64,000 bases of DNA from Reyranella sp. (GTDB taxonomy: Bacteria; Pseudomonadota; Alphaproteobacteria; Reyranellales; Reyranellaceae): the NCBI GenBank assembly GCA_019750135.1, contig JAIEOV010000018.1, positions 62,001 through 126,000 on the forward strand, given 5' to 3'. The translations under genes were made by a program, and so were the position numbers. Positions 8,107-15,803 of this stretch are shown here, in pieces. Position 1 is the stretch's first letter. The number at the start of each line of letters is the position of its first letter. The notes below the pieces were generated by a model. It made no database searches. It was not told where the DNA came from and worked only from the letters and a program-made list of their open reading frames with translations.

Positions 8107-9294
8107 TTGGCACAAAAGAAATTGCCCAGCGTCATCCTGCGGGCCGGCGAGGATCGCCGCGTGCGCGCCGGACACCCATGGGTGTTCTCCAACGAGATCC
8201 TGATGGATGCCGACGCCAAGGCGATCCCGCCGGGCTCGCTCGCGACCCTGCGCGCTCCGGGCGGCGAGGCGCTGGGGCTGGTCACCTTCAACCCGCATTC
8301 GCTGATCGCGGCCCGGGTGCTGTCGACCAACCCCGAGGCCACCGTCGACGCCCTGTTCCTCGGCCGGCGGCTCGCCCAGGCGACGGCGTTGCGCGACCGG
8401 CTGGTCGGCGTGCCGTACTACCGGCTGATCCATGCCGAGGCCGATGGGCTGCCGGGCGTGATCGTCGACCGCTTCGGCGATGCGCTGGTCGTCCAGGTGA
8501 ACACCGCCGGGATGGAGCTGCTGACCCCGGTGCTGCTCGAGGCGCTCGACGCCGAGCTGTCGCCCCGGACGATCGTGCTCAAGAACGATTCGCCGGTGCG
8601 CGAGCTCGAAGGGCTGAAGCGCAGCACGACAGTGGCCAAGGGCGATGCCGAGCAGCCGATCGAATTGATCGAGAACGACGCCAGGTTCGTCGCCGACCTG
8701 TCGGGCGGCCAGAAGACCGGCTGGTTCTACGACCAGCGCGACAACCGCCGCTTCATGGCCGACCTGGCGAAGGACGCGAGCGTGCTCGACGTCTACAGCT
8801 ACTCCGGCGGCTTCGGCGTGCTGGCGGCGGCGCGTGGGGCGAAGTCGGTGATGTGCATCGACCGCTCGCAGCCGGCGCTCGATGCGGCCCAGGCTGCCGC
8901 CGTGCTGAACGGCGTCGACAAGTTGGTGTCGTTCGAGAAGAGCGAGGTCTTCGACGCGTTGGAGAAGCTCGGCGGCAAGAAGTTCGACGTCGTGATCTGC
9001 GATCCGCCGGCCTTCGTGAAAAGCCGCAAGGATCTCAAGACCGGCGCGCAGGGCTATCGCAAGCTGGTGCGGCTGGCCGCGCCGCTGGTCAACAAGGGCG
9101 GCTTCTTCTTCGTCGCCTCCTGCTCGCACCTGGTCGATCCGCCGTTGTTCGCCGAGCAGGTCCGCCGCGGCCTGCGCGATGCCAGCCGTAGTGGCCGCAT
9201 CCTGCGCAGCTCCGGCGCGGCGCTCGATCATCCGGTGCATCCCGGCCTGCCGGAGACGGCGTATCTCAAGGCGATGACCCTGCAGCTCGACTGA
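8107..9294 (+). CDS. 23S rRNA (cytosine) methyltransferase, RlmI-like
   Basis: A 395-residue SAM-dependent RNA methyltransferase. An N-terminal PUA domain (VILRAGEDRRVRAGHPWVFSNEI, about residues 7-30) is followed by a linking domain (FLGRRLAQATALRDRL, AEADGLPGVIVDRFGD). The Rossmann methyltransferase core comes next, with SAM motif VLDVYSYSGGFGVLAAARG near residue 226 and DPPAFVKSRKDL near 299. The order matches RlmI, which makes m5C1962 in 23S rRNA, and its relatives of unknown target. Translation appears to start at TTG 8107, just after the ggt stop and near a GGAGAG ribosome-binding site. The position modified is inferred only. Confidence 0.88.
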   Translation: MAQKKLPSVILRAGEDRRVRAGHPWVFSNEILMDADAKAIPPGSLATLRAPGGEALGLVTFNPHSLIAARVLSTNPEATVDALFLGRRLAQATALRDRLVGVPYYRLIHAEADGLPGVIVDRFGDALVVQVNTAGMELLTPVLLEALDAELSPRTIVLKNDSPVRELEGLKRSTTVAKGDAEQPIELIENDARFVADLSGGQKTGWFYDQRDNRRFMADLAKDASVLDVYSYSGGFGVLAAARGAKSVMCIDRSQPALDAAQAAAVLNGVDKLVSFEKSEVFDALEKLGGKKFDVVICDPPAFVKSRKDLKTGAQGYRKLVRLAAPLVNKGGFFFVASCSHLVDPPLFAEQVRRGLRDASRSGRILRSSGAALDHPVHPGLPETAYLKAMTLQLD

Positions 9295-9296
9295 CC

Positions 9297-10337
9297 ATGC
9301 TGCGCCCCGGCTCCCGCAACCTCATCACCGACGTCGACGGCATCCTGGTCGGCAACCACGAGGACCAGCGCCTGGGTTCCGGCGTCAGCGTCGTGCTGTG
9401 CGAGCGGCCGTCGGTGGCCTCGGTCGATGTGCGTGGCGGCGCGCCGGGTACGCGAGAGACCGACCTGCTCGATCCGAGCTGTCGCGTCGATGCGATCGAT
9501 GCGATCTGCCTCTCGGGTGGCTCGGCGTTCGGCCTGTCGTCGACCGACGGCGTCATGCGCTGGCTGCGCGAGCATGGCCGCGGCGTGCCCATCGCCGACA
9601 TTGTCGTGCCGATCGTGCCTACGGCTATCCTGTTCGACCTGCTGAACGGCGGTGACAAGCAGTGGGACTGGCCGCCCTATCGCGAGATGGCCTACGCCGC
9701 GACGGGCAGGGCCAACCGCGACTTCGCGCTGGGCAATGCCGGCGCCGGCCTCGGCGCCAAGGCCGGCAACCTCAAGGGTGGTCTGGGCAGCGCCTCGGCC
9801 GTCGACTCCACGACGGGTCTCCAAGTCGGTGCGCTGGTGGCCGTCAACGCGCGCGGCTACACGACCATGGGCGACATGGCTCAATTCTGGGCCTGGCCGT
9901 TGGAGCAGAACAAGGAGTTCGGCGGCCTGCCACCACCACCGCACGGCCTGTCGCTTGCGGTAAGCCACGATCGGGCCGATCTCACGCATGACGTCCTCGG
10001 CGATCCCGCCGATGCCGCGCGCAGCGATCCGCGCGCCAACACGACCATCGCGGTGATCGCCACCAACGCCCGCCTGGACAAGGCCTCGGCCAATCGCCTG
10101 GCGGTGATGGCGCAGGACGGGCTGGCGCGGTCGATCCGCCCGGTACATACGCCGCAGGACGGCGATACGGTTTTCGTCGTGGCCACGGGCACCCACGACC
10201 TGTTCGTGGATCATCTGACCCTGGCCGAACTCGGCACGCTGGCTGCGGATTGCCTGGCCCGCGCCGTGGCGCGCGGCGTCTACCATGCCGAGACCTTGGG
10301 CGCCGCGCGCGGCTGGCGGGACGTGTTCGGCCGCTGA
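9297..10337 (+). CDS. P1 family peptidase (DmpA-type aminopeptidase)
   Basis: A 346-residue N-terminal-nucleophile hydrolase of peptidase family P1/S58 (L-aminopeptidase/D-esterase and beta-peptidyl aminopeptidases). Visible marks are GILVGNHEDQRLGSGVSVVL at the start, the DVRGGAPGTRETDLLDP block, LSGGSAFGLSSTDGVMRWL and the processing region KAGNLKGGLGSASAVD. The Ser near residue 165 in that region would be the self-cleavage nucleophile. It starts 2 bases after the methyltransferase stop and is followed by an oligopeptide transporter, which suggests it handles imported peptides or modified amino acid amides. The exact substrate is unknown. Confidence 0.88.
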   Translation: MLRPGSRNLITDVDGILVGNHEDQRLGSGVSVVLCERPSVASVDVRGGAPGTRETDLLDPSCRVDAIDAICLSGGSAFGLSSTDGVMRWLREHGRGVPIADIVVPIVPTAILFDLLNGGDKQWDWPPYREMAYAATGRANRDFALGNAGAGLGAKAGNLKGGLGSASAVDSTTGLQVGALVAVNARGYTTMGDMAQFWAWPLEQNKEFGGLPPPPHGLSLAVSHDRADLTHDVLGDPADAARSDPRANTTIAVIATNARLDKASANRLAVMAQDGLARSIRPVHTPQDGDTVFVVATGTHDLFVDHLTLAELGTLAADCLARAVARGVYHAETLGAARGWRDVFGR

Positions 10338-10369
10338 TAAACTCGATCGACTTCAGAGGAGGGGCATCC

Positions 10370-11872
10370 GTGGACTCACTTTCCCGCCGTCATCTGTTCG
10401 GCGTTGCTGGCGCGTTGGCGACCTTGTCGGCGCTTGGCGCTGATGCTTTGGCGCAAGGTCCGGCCAAGGACCGCCTGGTGATCGGCATCTCGCTCGAGCC
10501 GCCTGTGCTCGATCCGACCAAGAACGCCGCCGCCGCCATCCGCGAGGTCACGACACCCAGCATCTACGAATCGCTCGGCCGCATCGACCGCACCGGCGCC
10601 ATCGGCCCGGGCCTGGCCGAGAGCTGGAGCATCTCCGAGGACGGCAAGGAGTACGTCTTCAAGCTGCGCAAGGGCGTGACGTTCCACAACGGCGAGCCGT
10701 TCGACGCCTCGATGGTGAAGTTCTCGCTCGACCGGCTGTTCGCGGCCGATTCGACCAATCCCGCCAAGTCGCTCTACACTGACATCGACAAGGTCGAGAT
10801 CGTCGATCCGGCGACGGTGAAGGTGACGCTGAAGTCGCCCAACTCCTTCCTGCTCTACAGCCTGTCGCTGGGCGACGCTGCGATCATGACGCCCAAGACC
10901 GCGCCGACCAACGACAAGAACCCGGTCGGCACTGGCCCGTTCGTGTTCAAGGAGCGCAAGGAGGGCGACTCGATCACCCTCGCGAAGTCGCCGACTTATC
11001 GCGACCCGGGCTCGATCAAGCTCAACACGGTGATCTTCAAGATCGTCAAGGATCCCTCGGCGCAGGTGAACGCATTACTGGCCGGCGACATCGACGCCTT
11101 CCCCGGCTTCCAGGCGCCCGAGCTGGTCGAGCGGCTGAAGAAGGATGCGCGCTTCGCCGTGGTGATCGGCACCACCGAGGGCGAGGTGATCCTGGCGACC
11201 AACAACGGCAAGAAGCCGTTCGATAATCTCAAGGTGCGCCAGGCGATCGCCCACGCCATCAACCGCGAGGAGCTGATCTCGTCGGAATCGGGCTACGGCG
11301 TGCCGATCGGCAGCCACTTCGCGCCGCACAACAAGGCCTATGTCGACCTGACCAAGACCTATCCCTTCGACATCGCCAAGGCGAAGGCGCTGCTGGCCGA
11401 GGCGGGCTATCCCAACGGCTTCGAGGCCACGCTGAAGCTGCCGCCGGTGGGCTACGCCCAGCGCGCCGGCGAGGTGATGGCCAACCAGTTGGGCAAGGTC
11501 GGCATCAAGATCGCGATCTCCAACCTGCAGTGGCCGCAGTGGCTCTCCGAGGTCTTCAAGGAGCGCAACTACGACCTCACCATCGTCGCCCACACCGAGG
11601 CCAACGACCTCGATCGCTATGCCCGCGACGGCTACTACTGGGGCTACGATTCGCCCGAATTCAAGGCCAAGTGGCGCGAGGTCCTGGCGGCCACCGACTT
11701 CACCAAGCGCGACGAGCTCCTGAAGGCGGCGCAGCGCATTGTCTCGCGTGACGCCGTCAACGGCTTCCTGTTCCAGCTCGCCAAGATCGGCGTGTGGAAG
11801 AAGGACCTGGTCGGCCTGTGGGAGAACTCGCCGACGCCGCAGGTCGATCTGACCGGGGTCTATTGGAAATGA
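10370..11872 (+). CDS. Peptide/nickel ABC transporter substrate-binding protein
   Basis: A 500-residue periplasmic binding protein of the DppA/OppA family (SBP_bac_5). The N-terminus has a twin-arginine signal (SRRHLFGVAGALATLSALGA), so export in folded form is possible. Typical blocks are LAESWSISEDGKEYVFKLRKGVTFHNGEPFDA, GTGPFVFKE and VRQAIAHAINREELI (shown in part). The start is GTG 10370, with an AGGAGGGG ribosome-binding site; the open frame extends upstream into the peptidase gene. Two permease genes follow, but no ATPase gene, so the complex must borrow DppD/DppF-like subunits from elsewhere. A strong stem-loop lies right after the stop. Confidence 0.88.
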   Translation: MDSLSRRHLFGVAGALATLSALGADALAQGPAKDRLVIGISLEPPVLDPTKNAAAAIREVTTPSIYESLGRIDRTGAIGPGLAESWSISEDGKEYVFKLRKGVTFHNGEPFDASMVKFSLDRLFAADSTNPAKSLYTDIDKVEIVDPATVKVTLKSPNSFLLYSLSLGDAAIMTPKTAPTNDKNPVGTGPFVFKERKEGDSITLAKSPTYRDPGSIKLNTVIFKIVKDPSAQVNALLAGDIDAFPGFQAPELVERLKKDARFAVVIGTTEGEVILATNNGKKPFDNLKVRQAIAHAINREELISSESGYGVPIGSHFAPHNKAYVDLTKTYPFDIAKAKALLAEAGYPNGFEATLKLPPVGYAQRAGEVMANQLGKVGIKIAISNLQWPQWLSEVFKERNYDLTIVAHTEANDLDRYARDGYYWGYDSPEFKAKWREVLAATDFTKRDELLKAAQRIVSRDAVNGFLFQLAKIGVWKKDLVGLWENSPTPQVDLTGVYWK

Positions 11873-11907
11873 TCTTCCGGACCGCGCGCTGGGTCGCGTC
11901 CGGAAGA
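11873..11907 (+). promoter_or_regulatory. Intercistronic stem-loop between binding protein and permease
   Basis: Perfect 10-bp inverted repeat TCTTCCGGAC (11873-11882) and GTCCGGAAGA (11898-11907) beginning at the base after the TGA of the binding-protein gene and ending 2 bases before the ATG of the first permease. The GGAAGAG ribosome-binding site of the permease lies mostly in the 3' arm. Known transporter operons use such hairpins to keep binding-protein mRNA abundant while limiting permease synthesis; that role here is inferred. Confidence 0.55.
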
Positions 11908-11909
11908 GA

Positions 11910-12854
11910 ATGATCGAATTCCTCTCTCGCCGTCTCGCCGCCGCACTGGTGACGCTGCTGCTCGCGACCATCGTGGTGTTCGCTGTCGTCGAGATCCTGC
12001 CCGGCGATCCGGCGCTGGTCATGCTGGGCACGGATGCGCGGCCCGATACACTGGCGGCGCTGCGCGCCAAGTACGGCTTCGACCAGCCGCTGCTGACGCG
12101 CTACCTGCAATGGATCGGCGGGCTGCTGACCTTCAACCTCGGCAACAGCCACGCCTACGGTACCTCTGTTTCGAAGCTGATAGGCGACCGCCTGGTCGTC
12201 ACCCTGCCGCTCGGCGCGATGGCCCTGTCGTGGGCGGCGCTGGTCGCCATCCCGCTCGGCGTGTTCGCCGCCTGGAAGCATCGCCGGCCGGGCGACTGGG
12301 GCGTCATGGGCTTCACCCAGATCGGCATCTCGATCCCCAACTTCTGGTTCGGCATCGTGCTGGTGCTGGCCTTCGCCGTGACCTGGCAATGGTTTCCCGC
12401 CGGCGGTTTCCCGGGCTGGCAGGAGCCGCTGAAGTCGGTGCACGCGCTGATCCTGCCCGCCCTGTCGTTGTCGCTGGGCGAGATCGCGATCCTGACGCGC
12501 GTGACGCGCTCGGCCATGCTCGACACCTTGCGCGAGGACTATGTCCGCACCGCGCGCGCCAAGGGTGCGACCGAGCGCCGGGTCCTGTTCAGCCACGCGC
12601 TGCGCAATGCGCTGATCCCGGTGACGACGGTGGCCGGCCTGATCGCCGGCTTCCTGGTGGCGGGCGCCGTCATCATCGAAAGCGTGTTCCGTCTGCCCGG
12701 CGTCGGCCAGCTGGTCTACGATTCGATCAACAACCGCGACCTGGTCGTGATCAAGAACGTGGTCATCCTGTTCACGATCCTGGTGCTGACGGTCAATCTC
12801 ATCGTGGACCTCGCCTACGCGCTGCTCGATCCCCGGCCCAGGATACGCGCATGA
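11910..12854 (+). CDS. ABC transporter permease, DppB-type
   Basis: A 314-residue inner-membrane permease of the DppB/OppB family with six predicted membrane segments. The N-terminal helix (AALVTLLLATIVVFAVVEIL) is followed by the family motif LPGDPA and the block LRAKYGFDQPLLTRYLQW. The EAA loop that docks with the ATPase is at EDYVRTARAKGATERRV, near residues 209-225, followed by HALRNALIPVTTV. It forms a heterodimer with the next gene product and takes substrate from the upstream binding protein. The ribosome-binding site lies partly in the upstream stem-loop. Confidence 0.9.
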   Translation: MIEFLSRRLAAALVTLLLATIVVFAVVEILPGDPALVMLGTDARPDTLAALRAKYGFDQPLLTRYLQWIGGLLTFNLGNSHAYGTSVSKLIGDRLVVTLPLGAMALSWAALVAIPLGVFAAWKHRRPGDWGVMGFTQIGISIPNFWFGIVLVLAFAVTWQWFPAGGFPGWQEPLKSVHALILPALSLSLGEIAILTRVTRSAMLDTLREDYVRTARAKGATERRVLFSHALRNALIPVTTVAGLIAGFLVAGAVIIESVFRLPGVGQLVYDSINNRDLVVIKNVVILFTILVLTVNLIVDLAYALLDPRPRIRA

Positions 12855-12864
12855 GCGTGAGGGC

Positions 12865-13707
12865 ATGAACACCTTCCTCGCCCGCGCCTCGCGCCATGTC
12901 GGCTTTCAGATCGGCGCCGTCCTGCTGCTGCTGTTCGTCGGCACCGCGTTGGTCTCGCTGGTTTGGACGCCTCATGCTATCGATGCGCTCGATATGCGCG
13001 CCAAGCTGCTGCCGTCGTCGCCGACCTACCTTTTGGGCACCGACCATCTCGGCCGCGACGTACTTTCGCGCATCATGGTGGGGGCGCAGACCTCGATCGC
13101 GGTCGGCCTGATCGCCGTCGCCATCGGCCTCACGATCGGTGTGTCGCTGGGAGCGTGGGCCGCGGGACGCGGCGGCTGGGTCGACGAGGCCTTGTCGCGC
13201 ACTTCCGACCTGATCTTCGCCTTCCCGGCGGTGCTGATCGCGATCCTGATCACCTCGGTGCTGGGCGCCAGTGCACAGAATGCGATCCTGGCCATTGCCA
13301 TCTTCAACATCCCGGTATTCGCCCGCGTCACCCGCGGCGCCGCGCTCGCCATGTGGAGCCGCGATTTTGTGCGCGCGGCGACGGCGATGGGGCAGGGGCC
13401 GGTCGGCATCACGCTGCGCCACGTCCTGCCGAACATCGCCAGCGTCCTGATCGTGCAGGCGACCATCCAGTTCGCCGTCGCCATCCTGGCCGAGGCCGGC
13501 CTCTCGTACCTCGGGCTGGGCGCGCAGCCGCCGGTGCCGTCGTGGGGCCGCATGCTGCGCGACGCCCAGACCTACATCTTCCAGGCGCCCGAGCTCGCGG
13601 TCTGGCCGGGCCTCGCCATTGCGCTGGCCGTGCTCGGCCTCAACATGCTGGGCGACGGCCTGCGCGATCTCCTGGATCCGCGGCTCCGCCTGCTGCGTGT
13701 CGGATGA
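12865..13707 (+). CDS. ABC transporter permease, DppC-type
   Basis: A 280-residue permease of the DppC/OppC family. It starts with a membrane helix (FQIGAVLLLLFVGTALVSLV), then LGTDHLGRDVLSRIMVGAQT, the classic DppC block after the first periplasmic loop. The EAA loop is RDFVRAATAMGQGPVGITLR with HVLPNIASVL. It ends LGDGLRDLLDPRLR, as usual for the family. It is spaced 10 bases from the DppB-type gene. Its last codons overlap the ATG of the small DUF5993 gene, so this transporter operon runs on into the dsbB region. Confidence 0.9.
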   Translation: MNTFLARASRHVGFQIGAVLLLLFVGTALVSLVWTPHAIDALDMRAKLLPSSPTYLLGTDHLGRDVLSRIMVGAQTSIAVGLIAVAIGLTIGVSLGAWAAGRGGWVDEALSRTSDLIFAFPAVLIAILITSVLGASAQNAILAIAIFNIPVFARVTRGAALAMWSRDFVRAATAMGQGPVGITLRHVLPNIASVLIVQATIQFAVAILAEAGLSYLGLGAQPPVPSWGRMLRDAQTYIFQAPELAVWPGLAIALAVLGLNMLGDGLRDLLDPRLRLLRVG

Positions 13708-13859
13708 CGGCGCTGATCTTCCTGCTGGTGGCTGTCGCCATGATCATGGCGGTCCGCGGACGACGCGGCATCGCGCTCGGCCTGTTCGGCGCGAGCTTCG
13801 TGCTGGCGGCCTTGTGGTTGAACTATCACGTCGTCGACGTCCTCAACCTGTCGCTCTAG
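13704..13859 (+). CDS. DUF5993-like small membrane protein
   Basis: A 51-residue protein with two hydrophobic helices (LIFLLVAVAMIMAVRG and ALGLFGASFVLAALWLNYHV) and a C-terminus VVDVLNLSL. Length, the RGRRGIAL turn between the helices and the LNLSL end match DUF5993, a small membrane protein often found directly before dsbB. Its ATG overlaps the stop of the DppC-type permease in ATGA, and dsbB follows 9 bases later. A role beside DsbB, perhaps as a partner or stabiliser, is inferred only from this arrangement. Confidence 0.75.
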   Translation: MTALIFLLVAVAMIMAVRGRRGIALGLFGASFVLAALWLNYHVVDVLNLSL

Positions 13860-13868
13860 GTCCGGCCC

Positions 13869-14429
13869 ATGGCATCCCTCGTTCGACTTGGCAATGCGAT
13901 CGGCGCCATCGGGATCGCGACCTTACTGCTCGCAGCCTTCGGCATGCAGTTCGTTCTGGGGGAACTGCCCTGTCCCCTGTGCGTCCTGCAGCGCATTGCC
14001 CTGGTGCTGTGCGGCTTCGGTTTCCTGCTCAACCTGCGCTTCGGCGTACAACCCTTGCATTATGGCCTGACGATCCTCGCCGCCCTGTACGGCGCGATGG
14101 CCGCCGGCCGCCAGGTGCTGCTGCACATCGTGCCGGGTACCGGGGCTTATGGTTCGCCGCTGTTCGGCTTGCATCTCTACACCTGGTCGCTGATCGTGTT
14201 CGGCGGCGTGATCGTCGGCGTCGCGGTACTGATGATCATGGGCGGCCGGCCCGACCACGACCGCAGCGATCATCAGGCGGCGACGCGGTTTCGCGGCATC
14301 CACCGCTTCGCCGCGTGGCTCCTGATCGCCGTCACCCTGGCCAACGCCCTCAACAGCTTCGTGCTCTGCGGCCCGGTGGAATGCGACTCCGATCCCGCGG
14401 GCTATTGGATCGCGAAGTACCTTCCGTGA
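13869..14429 (+). CDS. dsbB: Disulfide bond formation protein B
   Basis: A 186-residue inner-membrane quinone reductase that re-oxidises DsbA and passes electrons to ubiquinone. The first redox pair is Cys35 and Cys38 in LPCPLCVLQR, the exact DsbB motif. The second periplasmic pair is Cys167 and Cys172 in LCGPVECDSDP. Four or five membrane segments are visible, with AALYGAMAAGRQVLLH in the second half. The ATG at 13869 gives a normal length. It follows the DUF5993 gene and may be part of the peptide-transporter transcript. Confidence 0.9.
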   Translation: MASLVRLGNAIGAIGIATLLLAAFGMQFVLGELPCPLCVLQRIALVLCGFGFLLNLRFGVQPLHYGLTILAALYGAMAAGRQVLLHIVPGTGAYGSPLFGLHLYTWSLIVFGGVIVGVAVLMIMGGRPDHDRSDHQAATRFRGIHRFAAWLLIAVTLANALNSFVLCGPVECDSDPAGYWIAKYLP

Positions 14430-14467
14430 TCGGCTATAATGACAGGGCCACTGGAGGAGAGAATCTG

Positions 14468-14950
14468 GTGTCCAGTCCTAGCCGTATGTCGCGTCGCGCT
14501 CTGCTGGCTGGTGCGGCGGTCGCCATGGCGGGCGGCGCTCGTGCCCAGCCATCGGACGATCCCGCTCAGCTGCTCGCCCTGATGGAGCGCTATGCCGCCG
14601 GGCTGCGCTGGGGGACGGTCGATGCGCTGGTGGCGCTCTACACACCCGACGGCGTCTACAGTCGCGACGACCTGCCGGCCGTCAGCGGCACCGAGGCTTT
14701 GCGCGCCGCCTACCGGCAGGTCTTCGCCACCCTGAAGGTCGACCTCACCTTCGAGATCAAGGAGACCGAAGTGGCGGGCGACATGGCCTGGCTGCGCAGC
14801 ACGAGCAAGGGCCGCATCAAGACTTTGGCAAGTGGCGTCGAGACGACGGAGACGTTCAACAGCCTCGTCATCTTCCGGCGCACCGCCGCAGGCTGGAAGA
14901 TCCGCTGCTTCATGTACAACGCCAGCAAGGGAACGGGCATACCGCAATAG
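14468..14950 (+). CDS. NTF2-like (SnoaL/SgcJ-type) exported protein
   Basis: A 160-residue protein with a twin-arginine-like signal (SRMSRRALLAGAAVAMAGGARA) followed by one NTF2-like domain. Family features are LLALMERYAAGLRWGTVDALVALYTPDGVY near the start, an internal GTEALRAAYRQVF helix and the strands WKIRCFMYN near the end (segments shown in part). SgcJ/EcaC-type relatives are small pocket proteins of varied role. GTG 14468 is preferred because a GGAGGAGAG ribosome-binding site lies just upstream; ATG 14486 is the alternative. The NHL-repeat gene starts 4 bases after its stop, suggesting an operon of 3 with the patatin lipoprotein. Confidence 0.78.
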   Translation: MSSPSRMSRRALLAGAAVAMAGGARAQPSDDPAQLLALMERYAAGLRWGTVDALVALYTPDGVYSRDDLPAVSGTEALRAAYRQVFATLKVDLTFEIKETEVAGDMAWLRSTSKGRIKTLASGVETTETFNSLVIFRRTAAGWKIRCFMYNASKGTGIPQ

Positions 14951-14954
14951 AACC

Positions 14955-15803
14955 ATGTCGGACGAACGCTACACCGTGATCCTGGGCGACCGGCGCTACG
15001 CCATCCATCGCAAGTGGGCGAAGCTGCCGCCGGGCGAGAGCTTCGGCTTCATCTCCGACCTGATGGTCGATGGCAAGGGCCGTGTGCACGTCGCCCAGCG
15101 TGGCACCGACCGGCCGATCCTGGTCTTTGATCGCGATGGCCGTCTCGCCGGCAGCTGGGGCGAGGGCACGCTGGCCGAGCCGCACTACATCAATGCCGCG
15201 CCCGACGGCGCGATCCTGGTGGCCGACCGGGACGCCCACCAGGTCCTGCGTTTCGATGGCAACGGCAAGCTTCTGCAGGCGCTGGGCAAGCGGCACTGGC
15301 CGTCGCTCGACGCGCCGTTCAATCATCCGACCGCGGCCGCACAAGCGGCCGACGGCGAGATCTATGTCGCCGACGGCTACGGCAACTCCAGCGTCCATCG
15401 CTTCGCGGCCGACGGCACCTTGATCGCGACGTGGGGCGGACCGGGCAGGGCATCGGGTGCCTTCACCACGCCGCACGCCATCTGGGTCGACCGCTTCGGC
15501 AAGGTCCTGGTCGGCGATCGCGAGAACAACCGTGTGCAGGTGTTCGACCGCGCCGGCAGATTCCTCGCCGAGTGGGGCGATTTCTATCATCCCATGCAGA
15601 TCTGGGTGGACGATCGCGATCTGGTGTTCGTCACCGACCAGATCCCGCGCATCAGCCTGCTCACGTCCGACGGCAAGCTGGTCGGGCGTTGCCGCGGCGC
15701 CATCAACGGCGCGCACGGCCTTTCGGGCGACGCCGAGGGCAACCTCTATCTCGCCGAGCTGCCGCCGCAGGAGATCACCAAGCTGGAGCGATTGGATGCG
15801 TAG
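14955..15803 (+). CDS. NHL-repeat protein (peptidyl-hydroxyglycine lyase-like)
   Basis: A 282-residue beta-propeller protein with repeated NHL units, each with the pattern G.I.VAD..N..V..F: GAILVADRDAHQVLRFDGNG, GEIYVADGYGNSSVHRF, GKVLVGDRENNRVQVFDRAG. The pattern and length match bacterial relatives of peptidyl-alpha-hydroxyglycine alpha-amidating lyase. No signal peptide is seen, so it is probably cytoplasmic. The ATG at 14955 is chosen over the upstream open frame because that frame overlaps the NTF2-like gene. It overlaps the following patatin gene by 8 bases. Its catalytic role is not established. Confidence 0.8.
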   Translation: MSDERYTVILGDRRYAIHRKWAKLPPGESFGFISDLMVDGKGRVHVAQRGTDRPILVFDRDGRLAGSWGEGTLAEPHYINAAPDGAILVADRDAHQVLRFDGNGKLLQALGKRHWPSLDAPFNHPTAAAQAADGEIYVADGYGNSSVHRFAADGTLIATWGGPGRASGAFTTPHAIWVDRFGKVLVGDRENNRVQVFDRAGRFLAEWGDFYHPMQIWVDDRDLVFVTDQIPRISLLTSDGKLVGRCRGAINGAHGLSGDAEGNLYLAELPPQEITKLERLDA

